Shown here piece by piece: positions 34,822 through 42,804 of a DNA stretch of 64,000 nt (positions are counted from its first letter, which is position 1; each line of letters begins with the position of its first letter). The position numbers and the translations under genes are program-made. The notes under the pieces are model-generated. The model saw nothing but the letters and a program-made list of their open reading frames with translations, was not told the origin of the DNA and did not search any database. The stretch is from Candidatus Magasanikbacteria bacterium RIFOXYC2_FULL_42_28. Lineage in GTDB: Bacteria > Patescibacteria > ABY1 > Magasanikbacterales > GWA2-37-8. The DNA lies in assembly GCA_001784435.1 (NCBI GenBank), contig MFQZ01000002.1, positions 536-64,535 of the forward strand, written 5' to 3'.

Positions 34822-36354
34822 CTATTTCAAAATTTTCATTACCCCCCTATCAGCATCAACTTCAATTCTATCGCCTGTTTTTAAAACTCTAGTAGCATCT
34901 CTCACTCCTATTATACAGGGCATGCCAAGCTCGCGCGATAGCACCGCTGCGTGCGAAGTAATGCCACCTTGTTCTGTCACAATCGCCGCCGCTTTTCTCA
35001 TTATGGGCACAAATTCAGGCGTAGTGTTATTGGTGACTAAAATTTCTCCGGTTTTAAACTTAACCATTTCTTTGGTTTTTTTAATTACCCGCACAATTCC
35101 CGCAACTTTTCCTTTACAAGCGGCGACACCATATAAATATCCCGCCTCGGCAATAGTTGTTGCCGGAAAAAATTTAAAAAACTTATCGGCATCCGCACCA
35201 GATGATAAAACATATTCACCTTTATGAGTGACAGCCCAAAACACTTTTTGTTTGCGCTTGGAAATTTCATCTTTATAATCTATTTTTCGCAGCAATATTC
35301 CGGCTATTTCTGGTAAAATCACAAATGACAAATCACGTTTAGAATAATTCGCGCGCCGCCCAACTTCTCCTAAAAATTTATCAAAACCAGCCATACCCAT
35401 ACATACCCCACTTTTACGAATATCCTTCCATTTGCTAAATAGATTTGCTGTCTTAATGATATTTTTATATTTTGAAGGAAGTTCAATTTCTTTTTCCGCT
35501 TGCTGTCGAGCTTTTTTTGCTTTTAATAAATACGCTTGCTTAACACGCCAATCATTGAACGCCCACGAACCACTTCGATTATTATTTAATAATTTTAATA
35601 TTTTTTCATAAATTTCTAACGCGCCATATCGTTCGACATGAAAATAATTATTCCGCATCCAGTGATAGTTTTGTTCGTGGCGATTGATTAACTTTTGAAA
35701 AGCGATTGATAATTTATTAAACTCTGGTAATTTATCACCATACGCTTTATAAAATTTGGCTGTCAAAGCCAACAAATCATGTTCTTCTTGCAAAGTAAAA
35801 GATAGATGAATAGGCGCGACTAATTCAGCAATTATTTTTTCAAAACTATCGGAATGGGTCTTTTTTAATTCTTTGCCTAATAATTCTTGTAACCAATCAC
35901 TCTTGCCGGTGGACATAAACGAATCGCAAATATAGGCAACACCCCCGGCTTTTACGTACAACTCATAATAATTTTTAAACAAATTGTATAATTGCTTATC
36001 GGATAATTTTTGTAAATCTAATTCATCAGCTTTTTTATCTAAAATCAAAAACTTATGCCAATCCTTTAGCCATTTATTATAATAACGCAAAATCCAGTCA
36101 TACTTTTTTGAAACATTTTTTATAATAAATTGGCGAACTGCCAACGAACTATTCGAATCGGCAAACCAACGCGCATGATCTTCGCGCAAAAAACAAAAGC
36201 AGTGTTTGTAGTGCCGAGGAAAATCCTTGGCTTTTTGAAACACATCACTTTCAGAAGAAGCAAACAAAGTAAAAACTTTGGAATGAAAATCTTTACTAAA
36301 CTGTCCGGTTTCTCGTTTTAATATTTGTACGGAAAATTTTTTTATTTCTTTCAT
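34822..36354 (-). CDS. Swivelling-His domain protein, paralogue 7
   Basis: 510 residues, the longest paralogue. Aromatic motif RHEQNYHWMRNNYFH (about 235), linker SKWKDIRKSGV ... GEVGRRANYSKRDL. Swivelling domain: GEILVTNNTTPEF, GGITSHAAVLSRELGMP (His468), TGDRIEVDADRG. IIGVRDAT replaces the common IIGTK-x-AT, a trait shared with paralogue 1 (IIGVKNAT). The Fic gene lies 30 bases upstream. Confidence 0.86.
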   Translation of the reverse strand: MKEIKKFSVQILKRETGQFSKDFHSKVFTLFASSESDVFQKAKDFPRHYKHCFCFLREDHARWFADSNSSLAVRQFIIKNVSKKYDWILRYYNKWLKDWHKFLILDKKADELDLQKLSDKQLYNLFKNYYELYVKAGGVAYICDSFMSTGKSDWLQELLGKELKKTHSDSFEKIIAELVAPIHLSFTLQEEHDLLALTAKFYKAYGDKLPEFNKLSIAFQKLINRHEQNYHWMRNNYFHVERYGALEIYEKILKLLNNNRSGSWAFNDWRVKQAYLLKAKKARQQAEKEIELPSKYKNIIKTANLFSKWKDIRKSGVCMGMAGFDKFLGEVGRRANYSKRDLSFVILPEIAGILLRKIDYKDEISKRKQKVFWAVTHKGEYVLSSGADADKFFKFFPATTIAEAGYLYGVAACKGKVAGIVRVIKKTKEMVKFKTGEILVTNNTTPEFVPIMRKAAAIVTEQGGITSHAAVLSRELGMPCIIGVRDATRVLKTGDRIEVDADRGVMKILK

Positions 36355-36384
36355 ACCGCCATGAATTCTTAGTCGGCGATTTAA

Positions 36385-37425
36385 TTAAAAATAGTTTTTA
36401 ACCGCAAATTCAAATTGTTGAATAAATAATTCTTTTAAATATGCCAAACTATTTTGCTCATAAAATAATAACATGGCTTTTTTGTATTCAGTTTCATCTA
36501 AACTGCGCAGAGACATCGGACACCAATCATTGGCCAACAGCAAAGCATTCGCGACAATACGACTTGTGCGTTTATTGCCATCAACAAACGGCTGGGTGTA
36601 GGCAATGAGAGCCAGAGCAAACAGCGCTTTTTCTGGCGGACTTTTAGTTTTATTTATTACTTCAACTATTTTTGCTACCGCGTCTTCGATTTGGAAGCGA
36701 TTATCAATCGGCTGATAGTTGGTACCAATAATCCGCACTAAAATACTGCGCCAGTTATCAGGCACGTCCAAATCTTTTATAAGCAACGAATGAACGTCGC
36801 GTATTTTGATTGGCTTTAATAATTTAAATTTGGTCGGATCGGACAAAATATAATCAAAAGCGACTTTGTGATTTAAAATCATTATCGCTTCTTTTTTATT
36901 ATGCCCACTCGCTTCACGTGCTTCTTTAATTAAAGTTTCCGTTTCAAAAAGCGAATAGGTATTACCTTCCAAACGCGATGATTTCCAGCTAATTTCAATT
37001 GTCAGCCGTTCTAATTCTTTTTTTAAGGCGATTGGACTTAAGCGCGTGCGTTTAGTTTGATATTCATTGTTTATCTTTTCCAAACGCGTCAATTCCGATG
37101 AGGTAAATACATTTTCAAACCAATTAAAAATTTCCCAATTAAATTTTTCTTTAATATCGCGTTGATCTTGTGATTTTTTAAAATACACATCTGGAGAATA
37201 ATAATATAACAATGGATTACTAATTTTGGGCAAATAGACCACTGCTCTCGCCTTCCCCTTTTTAATAATCAAATTAGCGATTAACAACGCTTCCAAATCA
37301 CGTAAAATCGTTGGTTTGGAAATTGCATCAAATTTAGTGGCGATTTCAGCTAAAATTGAACTTTGGGGCGCCTCGCCATTTTTTTGAAGATACTCTAAAA
37401 TAGCGTTTTGTCGCTGTGTTAACAT
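36385..37425 (-). CDS. Fic family protein with N-terminal HTH and Gln in place of catalytic His
   Basis: 346 residues. A winged-helix-like N-terminus (about 1-65, TKFDAISKPTILRDLEAL) precedes a Fic domain. An inhibitory-helix-like SSRLEGN is at about 153-159. The Fic motif reads TQPFVDGNKRTSR (about 278-290). The anion-binding Asp-Gly-Asn and Arg are kept, but the catalytic His of H-P-F is Gln, read directly as CAG. AMP transfer by the usual mechanism would therefore be lost or altered. Fic proteins normally modify Thr/Tyr hydroxyls with AMP, phosphocholine or UMP. It interrupts the array between paralogues 7 and 8 on the same strand and could be a regulator of the array or a passenger. Confidence 0.85.
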   Translation of the reverse strand: MLTQRQNAILEYLQKNGEAPQSSILAEIATKFDAISKPTILRDLEALLIANLIIKKGKARAVVYLPKISNPLLYYYSPDVYFKKSQDQRDIKEKFNWEIFNWFENVFTSSELTRLEKINNEYQTKRTRLSPIALKKELERLTIEISWKSSRLEGNTYSLFETETLIKEAREASGHNKKEAIMILNHKVAFDYILSDPTKFKLLKPIKIRDVHSLLIKDLDVPDNWRSILVRIIGTNYQPIDNRFQIEDAVAKIVEVINKTKSPPEKALFALALIAYTQPFVDGNKRTSRIVANALLLANDWCPMSLRSLDETEYKKAMLLFYEQNSLAYLKELFIQQFEFAVKNYF

Positions 37426-37474
37426 AAAAAATTAAGGTTAAATATAATCGTCTCATTTTTATGTCTTAATTGTA

Positions 37475-38893
37475 TCATTTTGATACGATTTTTACAATCC
37501 CTTTTAAAGCATCAACTTCCACTTTATCCCCATCCTTGAAAATTTTTGTAGCAGTTTTAGTATTAACAATACACGGAATACCAAGTTCACGCGAAACAAT
37601 CGCGGCGTGACATGTAAGCCCGCCAAAATCAGTCACAATCGCCAACGCCTTTTTCATTGCAAAAATATATTCTGGACTGGTCATTGGTGCTAACAGAATT
37701 TCGCCAACTTTAAATTCACCTACTTGATTTGGGTCAAGTAATATTCGGGCGTGACCAATAACTTTTCCACCTTTTCCTTTACTCACAACTAACCCCTTTA
37801 CTTCTGTCTGGCTAACAATTTTTTCTTCACCATATAATTGCCAAAATGATTTTGTTTCATTTTCGTCTAAAATCTTACAATTTTTATAAAAATTTACCCC
37901 AAAACCACTGCGACGATTATCCAATATGTTGTGCAAATCTTTCCCATCGATAATCTCTCCTATCTCCCAATACCAAGTGTTTAACAAATCATCAACTGGA
38001 TAGTCAAACCGGCGCGCTACCTCAACAAGAAGCCGATCTTGGTAGTGCAAAGCCATAAATATATACTTTTTACGCTCATCTTGCACAGTAATCCCCTCGC
38101 TAATTGCCTGCCCAATATTAATAATTGATTTTGATAAATTATACTGTTTTATTACCGCAACTTTATTTCTTCTTGTTTCCGCCAATCTCTGACGCGTCTC
38201 TAACTTAATATTAGATGTGATCTCTTTTTTGCGTTCAACAAAAAAACTCAACGGTAACACTTGTGTTCCAGCATAACTATTTTTTAACCAATAAAATTTT
38301 TGTTGATGCTTTTTTAAATTTTCACTCGTCGCTAGAGCCATTTCTTCTTCTTGATAAAACGATGGTTTTTCCGGTGTTGTTAATATTTGAACAACTTGTT
38401 TTAAGTTCGTCTTATCCTTAATATATTTAGACAACTCCTTTTCTATATATTTATCCGCGCCATAATTTGCCAATTCCGGCACTGTCCCGTAAATCCAAAA
38501 ATTAATATAATCATGACTATAATCCGCCCAAAACTGATTAAATTGCTTATCGGTCAATTTTGCCAAATCAATATTATCCAAATAGCGATGCCAACGCTCT
38601 AACTTAACAACCTCTTCTTTCCAGCGTTTATAAATATTATTTCGCGATTTTGGTGGCAACCAATACTTTACAAATACTTTTTGCCCAGCACTGCGCAGAG
38701 TGGCGTATTCATTCAACCACAACATCTGACGATTGCGGAACAAGAATAAACTTCGCGACCAATTCAGCCCCAAAAACTTTTGACAAAAATACTTATAATT
38801 TACCTCGGTAAAAAATGAAGTATAAAAAAATCTGCCCGGAATCGGCCCCCAGCGAAAAATTTCTTTTTTAGGATTAAGTGGTAATTTGTTCAT
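37475..38893 (-). CDS. Swivelling-His domain protein, paralogue 8
   Basis: 472 residues. Aromatic motif KKHQQKFYWLKNSYAG (about 200), linker ITVQDERKKYIF ... VEVARRFDYPVDDL. Swivelling domain: GEILLAPMTSPEY, GGLTCHAAIVSRELGIP (His429), DGDKVEVDALKG. A Lys/Gly-rich stretch (VSKGKGGKVIG) stands at the domain border. IVN replaces I-I/V-G after the His helix. Gap to paralogue 9 upstream is five bases. Confidence 0.86.
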   Translation of the reverse strand: MNKLPLNPKKEIFRWGPIPGRFFYTSFFTEVNYKYFCQKFLGLNWSRSLFLFRNRQMLWLNEYATLRSAGQKVFVKYWLPPKSRNNIYKRWKEEVVKLERWHRYLDNIDLAKLTDKQFNQFWADYSHDYINFWIYGTVPELANYGADKYIEKELSKYIKDKTNLKQVVQILTTPEKPSFYQEEEMALATSENLKKHQQKFYWLKNSYAGTQVLPLSFFVERKKEITSNIKLETRQRLAETRRNKVAVIKQYNLSKSIINIGQAISEGITVQDERKKYIFMALHYQDRLLVEVARRFDYPVDDLLNTWYWEIGEIIDGKDLHNILDNRRSGFGVNFYKNCKILDENETKSFWQLYGEEKIVSQTEVKGLVVSKGKGGKVIGHARILLDPNQVGEFKVGEILLAPMTSPEYIFAMKKALAIVTDFGGLTCHAAIVSRELGIPCIVNTKTATKIFKDGDKVEVDALKGIVKIVSK

Positions 38894-38898
38894 AATTG

Positions 38899-40398
38899 TT
38901 ATTTTACTATCACTACGCCGTGATCAGCGTTGACTAACACCCAATCACCGTCTTTTAATTTCTTGGTTGCTGCTTGGGTGCCGATAATACAAGGAATTTT
39001 TAATTCTCGGCTGACTACGGCCGCGTGCGAGGTGATTCCGCCCTCGTCCGTCACTATGGCCACGGCGTTTTTCATAAGAGGTACAAATTCCGGGCGAGTG
39101 CTAACAGTCACCAGCACATCGCCTTGCGACATTTTTGAAAATTCACTCATTTTATTAATTACCACCACTCTTCCCTCCGCTTTACCAGTACAAGCAATCA
39201 CACCTCTAATTTCCGTGACAGCTGAATCAATTGACTTTTCAATAATTTTTTCAAGTTTGCTACTAAGTGCTGGATTAAGGTGATACTCGCTTTTACCGTT
39301 CCAAGCCAACATGTAACTCTTCTTAAACAAGGTCTCATATTTTTTGGTGAGCGACCGCTTAACCGGCAAACTCTTAATAGCCAGCGGATCGCATTTCTTA
39401 ATATCTTCCCAATTCAAATTACTCCGACGCGCCATTTCTGTGCCCACGAGCTCTAAATAATGATTTAAGCGTTGCACTTGCACCTTGCGCTCATCGCGCC
39501 AAAAAGAAATTACTCCGAAAAAATGAAACATTTGCTTGCCCCATTTGGAAAGATGGTAATACTTGAAAATTTTAGTTTTTTTATCTTTAATCTCTTTGCT
39601 AAAATTTACTAGCATGTCTAATTCTTTGTGAGTATCTCTCGGACCAGATAAAATTTGTTTGATATTTTCTACTATTTCAAATGCGGTTAACACCTGTGTA
39701 TGCCCCCAACTGTTGTAAATCCAAAAATAAGATGATTGATAATTCTCAATAGCTTTTTCTATTTCTGGGTACAATTTTAAACGATGTAAATTTTGCGGTG
39801 ATGAAATATACAAAAAAGTGTTAAGTGCGCCGGGAGTTTTTTTGATATCTTCGACAATTTTTAACAAATCACGCTCACTACGCTGGTGACTGATTAATTT
39901 TTCTTGCGACATCAAATCCGCTATCTCGGCGTCTTCTAAAACTACATTCTCTTCAATTAATTCCTTCTTTACCAATCCTTCCGCGTCTAAATCATAAATA
40001 TCAATATAAAATAAATTCCACATGAAAAAATTTGCCGAAGCCAATCGGTGATTAATTCGTAAGAGCGCTGAGTCACTAAATTTTTTAACTCCACTTTTAT
40101 TTATCTCTTCAAAAATCTTTTCGCTTGCGACCCGTACTTTCTGGTACCAATCGTTGTAAAGATTATCAATAAAACCAAAGTCTTCACGCTCTTTAAGTAA
40201 ATATTTTTCCGCCAATTGTCGCATTAAGTCTTTACTAAAATAAGCCTTGGCTAAATCATTACGACATAACCAAAAAATATTACTATCTTGATCGTGAAAC
40301 CAATACAAACAACCACAACAAGGCCGATAAATAAAATAAGGCGCACTCTCGGTTTCCTGACGATACCAGTCAGTGGTTCTAATTTTATCTAAATCCAT
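38899..40398 (-). CDS. Swivelling-His domain protein, paralogue 9
   Basis: 499 residues. N-terminus TTDWYRQETESAPYFIYRP, close in pattern to paralogue 10. A CCGC cluster follows at about 28-31, which could bind metal. Aromatic motif YQSSYFWIYNSWGH (about 225), linker SFWRDERKVQVQ ... TEMARRSNLNWEDI. Swivelling domain: GDVLVTVSTRPEF, GGITSHAAVVSRELKIP (His458), DGDWVLVNADHG, ending two residues earlier than the others. Confidence 0.86.
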   Translation of the reverse strand: MDLDKIRTTDWYRQETESAPYFIYRPCCGCLYWFHDQDSNIFWLCRNDLAKAYFSKDLMRQLAEKYLLKEREDFGFIDNLYNDWYQKVRVASEKIFEEINKSGVKKFSDSALLRINHRLASANFFMWNLFYIDIYDLDAEGLVKKELIEENVVLEDAEIADLMSQEKLISHQRSERDLLKIVEDIKKTPGALNTFLYISSPQNLHRLKLYPEIEKAIENYQSSYFWIYNSWGHTQVLTAFEIVENIKQILSGPRDTHKELDMLVNFSKEIKDKKTKIFKYYHLSKWGKQMFHFFGVISFWRDERKVQVQRLNHYLELVGTEMARRSNLNWEDIKKCDPLAIKSLPVKRSLTKKYETLFKKSYMLAWNGKSEYHLNPALSSKLEKIIEKSIDSAVTEIRGVIACTGKAEGRVVVINKMSEFSKMSQGDVLVTVSTRPEFVPLMKNAVAIVTDEGGITSHAAVVSRELKIPCIIGTQAATKKLKDGDWVLVNADHGVVIVK

Positions 40399-40403
40399 AT
40401 GGT

Positions 40404-41333
40404 CTATTTGTCACTCGTCTGAAATTTCTTATTAAACTCATCGCGGTCGGCCACTAATTCCTCTAAAACTACTTTAGGGGCGACCAGATCTATATCCTCA
40501 TCACCCAGCTTAACTTTAATGTGAATTTCTTGTTGCGCAGGACCTGTGTTCTCAATCTCTACCCGAAAACCTTGCAATTCTTTAAACATCGGCCCAATTT
40601 TTGCCATCACTTCATTACGCCGATCCACCCCTTGTAATTTTTCAACCAACCTCAGAAGAAATGATTCATTTATAGTTGCGTGCGTTCCCAAATATCTTTC
40701 CATTTGGCTTTTTAATGGCTCATATTTTTCAGGCTTACGACCGACTAAGCGATTAAAATTTCCACCCATCTCTACATAGCGCAAAATTAAATCAGCAACA
40801 TTACCAGCCACTCGGGTAATACTGGTCATTTGGGGATCGTTATCGGCTATCGCCACCTGATCACTATTCTCCACCATAAATTTAGTTACCCAACCCTCGG
40901 CATAGGCCTTATCTAATAAACCACCCTTATCAGTGAAAAAATCCAATCGTGAATCAGGAATAATTTTTTTGCCATATTTAAGCTGTTTGGCAATTTCCGC
41001 TTCAATTTCTTCCATACTCATTCCCGTGGTATCGGGCTGGCCGGAAAGCATTACGTGCGTAGCCGACTCCTGCGCCCGTTTACGCGGACTGGCAACGACC
41101 GCGGAAACTTCTAATTGTGGGGCAAGTCCCAGCCCTTTTTCTCTAGCGGCTGTTCTGGCAGACGGAATTAAACGAACATCTTCGTCTGTCTGTCCGTCTG
41201 CGGTTTTTTCCTTTTTACCATGACGCATAAATTCCAACACGATTCTGGAGCGCGTTTTGCCCTCAAACTCACTAATGCCACCATTCTTTCTCTCTGAACC
41301 AGGCATCTCAAAAGGATTCCTTGAGCTACACAT
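40404..41333 (-). CDS. Histidine phosphatase superfamily protein (2)
   Basis: 309 residues, paralogous to the protein at 23819-24748. The RHG motif is EFMRHGKKEK (nucleophile His about 38), the second Arg is in ASPRKRAQESA and the late His is in THATINESFLLRL (about 212). A canonical RHG makes it a better candidate for activity than the other copy (RHS). The N-terminal ~28 residues are polar and probably disordered. It lies five bases upstream of paralogue 9 and 18 bases downstream of paralogue 10. Confidence 0.8.
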   Translation of the reverse strand: MCSSRNPFEMPGSERKNGGISEFEGKTRSRIVLEFMRHGKKEKTADGQTDEDVRLIPSARTAAREKGLGLAPQLEVSAVVASPRKRAQESATHVMLSGQPDTTGMSMEEIEAEIAKQLKYGKKIIPDSRLDFFTDKGGLLDKAYAEGWVTKFMVENSDQVAIADNDPQMTSITRVAGNVADLILRYVEMGGNFNRLVGRKPEKYEPLKSQMERYLGTHATINESFLLRLVEKLQGVDRRNEVMAKIGPMFKELQGFRVEIENTGPAQQEIHIKVKLGDEDIDLVAPKVVLEELVADRDEFNKKFQTSDK

Positions 41334-41351
41334 ATATTTTATGGTTAAAAA

Positions 41352-42803
41352 TTAAACCTTTTTAATTACTTTTATTATACCACTATTAGCATCAACTTCA
41401 ACCATGTCACCATCTTTCAAAATTGAAGTTGCGACTTGAGTGCCAATTACGCATGGAATACCAAGTTCTCGCGCTACTATCGCGGCGTGGCATGTTATAC
41501 CACCCTCATCAGTTATAATAGCGACCGCCTTCTTCATAAGCGGTAAATACTCCGGTCTGGTCATTGGCGCCACTAAAATATCACCTGATTTCATTTTATT
41601 AAAATCTGCAGGAATTTTAATAACTTTAACAGTGCCAACGATAATACCCCGACTGGCCGATTGACCCTTTAATTCCTTAAATTGATTGTTAAATTGTTGT
41701 TCAAGTATTTTTAAAAACTCAACACATTCCCTACCGGTTAATACCACAGTTTTGTTATTGCGATCACAATAATATATACTTTTTTTCGCGCGATTGGCTA
41801 ATTCTTTTTTATAAGATTGGCCAAAATTCAAACGAGTAGAAAATATTTCTTCCGGCACAGCAAACAAAACATGTTTGTAAGGCGTACCGGCACGACGAGC
41901 AAATTCCTGCGCAAATAAATAATAATAACCAACCCCAATCATCGCTTCCCTTTTTCGTTCATCACGCCAATAACCCATACGGCGAAAAAAATAAAAAATA
42001 TTATCCACCTCTTTGGGTAAACGCAATTCTTTCAACAAATTTCGACGATTCTCATTTTTATTTGAATGTTCTAATTTAATCTTTTTAATTTTTCGTGTAA
42101 TTTCTGACAGATGAATTTTTAACAATTTTTCAAAATTTTTAGTAAAATAATCTAATTTCAAAGTAGTCGCATGCGCCCAATCACGTTGAAGCCAAAAATA
42201 TTTCTGTTGATGAAATTGTAGTAATGTGCCTCGCTTATTTACTGGAGACATCCTAACGTTTAACAAACCTAATTCTTCTTGCTGTGTTAACGTCATCTCC
42301 TTCGGGGTCGTAATTAAAACCAGATCATCTGGTTTAATAGTTAAATTATATTTATTTATAACATCATTAATTATTTTATCCCCCCATGGGTCAAACGCTT
42401 CAATATGAACACTAATAACCCACGACTGGTAATCAGCATTAACAAATTTCTTATACAAATTCAATAAATGCGACAAACTAAGTTTTGATAAATCTCTCAA
42501 TTCTATATACTTAACAAGTGAATTTCTTTCATTTATGCAATTTTCCCAAGTAGTTATTTTAGAATCTATATAACGGCGATCGCGACTTTGTTTGACGATA
42601 TCCGCATTTCCAGCTTTCAGCTCAGCTAAACTGTTAAAATACCCACGATGCATAACCCCATCTTGATGGACTATAAGGTTTTTTTTGCCCCACAATTTCA
42701 TACCAGAATAAAATGGAACAATAAAATAAAATGGCACGCCTGCTCCACCTTGCCGATACCAATTCACTGTTTTAATATAATTTAAATCAATACCCGAAAG
42801 CAT
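41352..42803 (-). CDS. Swivelling-His domain protein, paralogue 10
   Basis: 483 residues. N-terminus KTVNWYRQGGAGVPFYFIVP. Aromatic motif FHQQKYFWLQRDWAHA (about 202), linker GYWRDERKREAM ... QEFARRAGTPYKHV. Swivelling domain: GDILVAPMTRPEYL, GGITCHAAIVARELGIP (His439), DGDMVEVDANSG. One base separates it from paralogue 11. Confidence 0.86.
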   Translation of the reverse strand: MLSGIDLNYIKTVNWYRQGGAGVPFYFIVPFYSGMKLWGKKNLIVHQDGVMHRGYFNSLAELKAGNADIVKQSRDRRYIDSKITTWENCINERNSLVKYIELRDLSKLSLSHLLNLYKKFVNADYQSWVISVHIEAFDPWGDKIINDVINKYNLTIKPDDLVLITTPKEMTLTQQEELGLLNVRMSPVNKRGTLLQFHQQKYFWLQRDWAHATTLKLDYFTKNFEKLLKIHLSEITRKIKKIKLEHSNKNENRRNLLKELRLPKEVDNIFYFFRRMGYWRDERKREAMIGVGYYYLFAQEFARRAGTPYKHVLFAVPEEIFSTRLNFGQSYKKELANRAKKSIYYCDRNNKTVVLTGRECVEFLKILEQQFNNQFKELKGQSASRGIIVGTVKVIKIPADFNKMKSGDILVAPMTRPEYLPLMKKAVAIITDEGGITCHAAIVARELGIPCVIGTQVATSILKDGDMVEVDANSGIIKVIKKV

Positions 42804-42804
42804 A

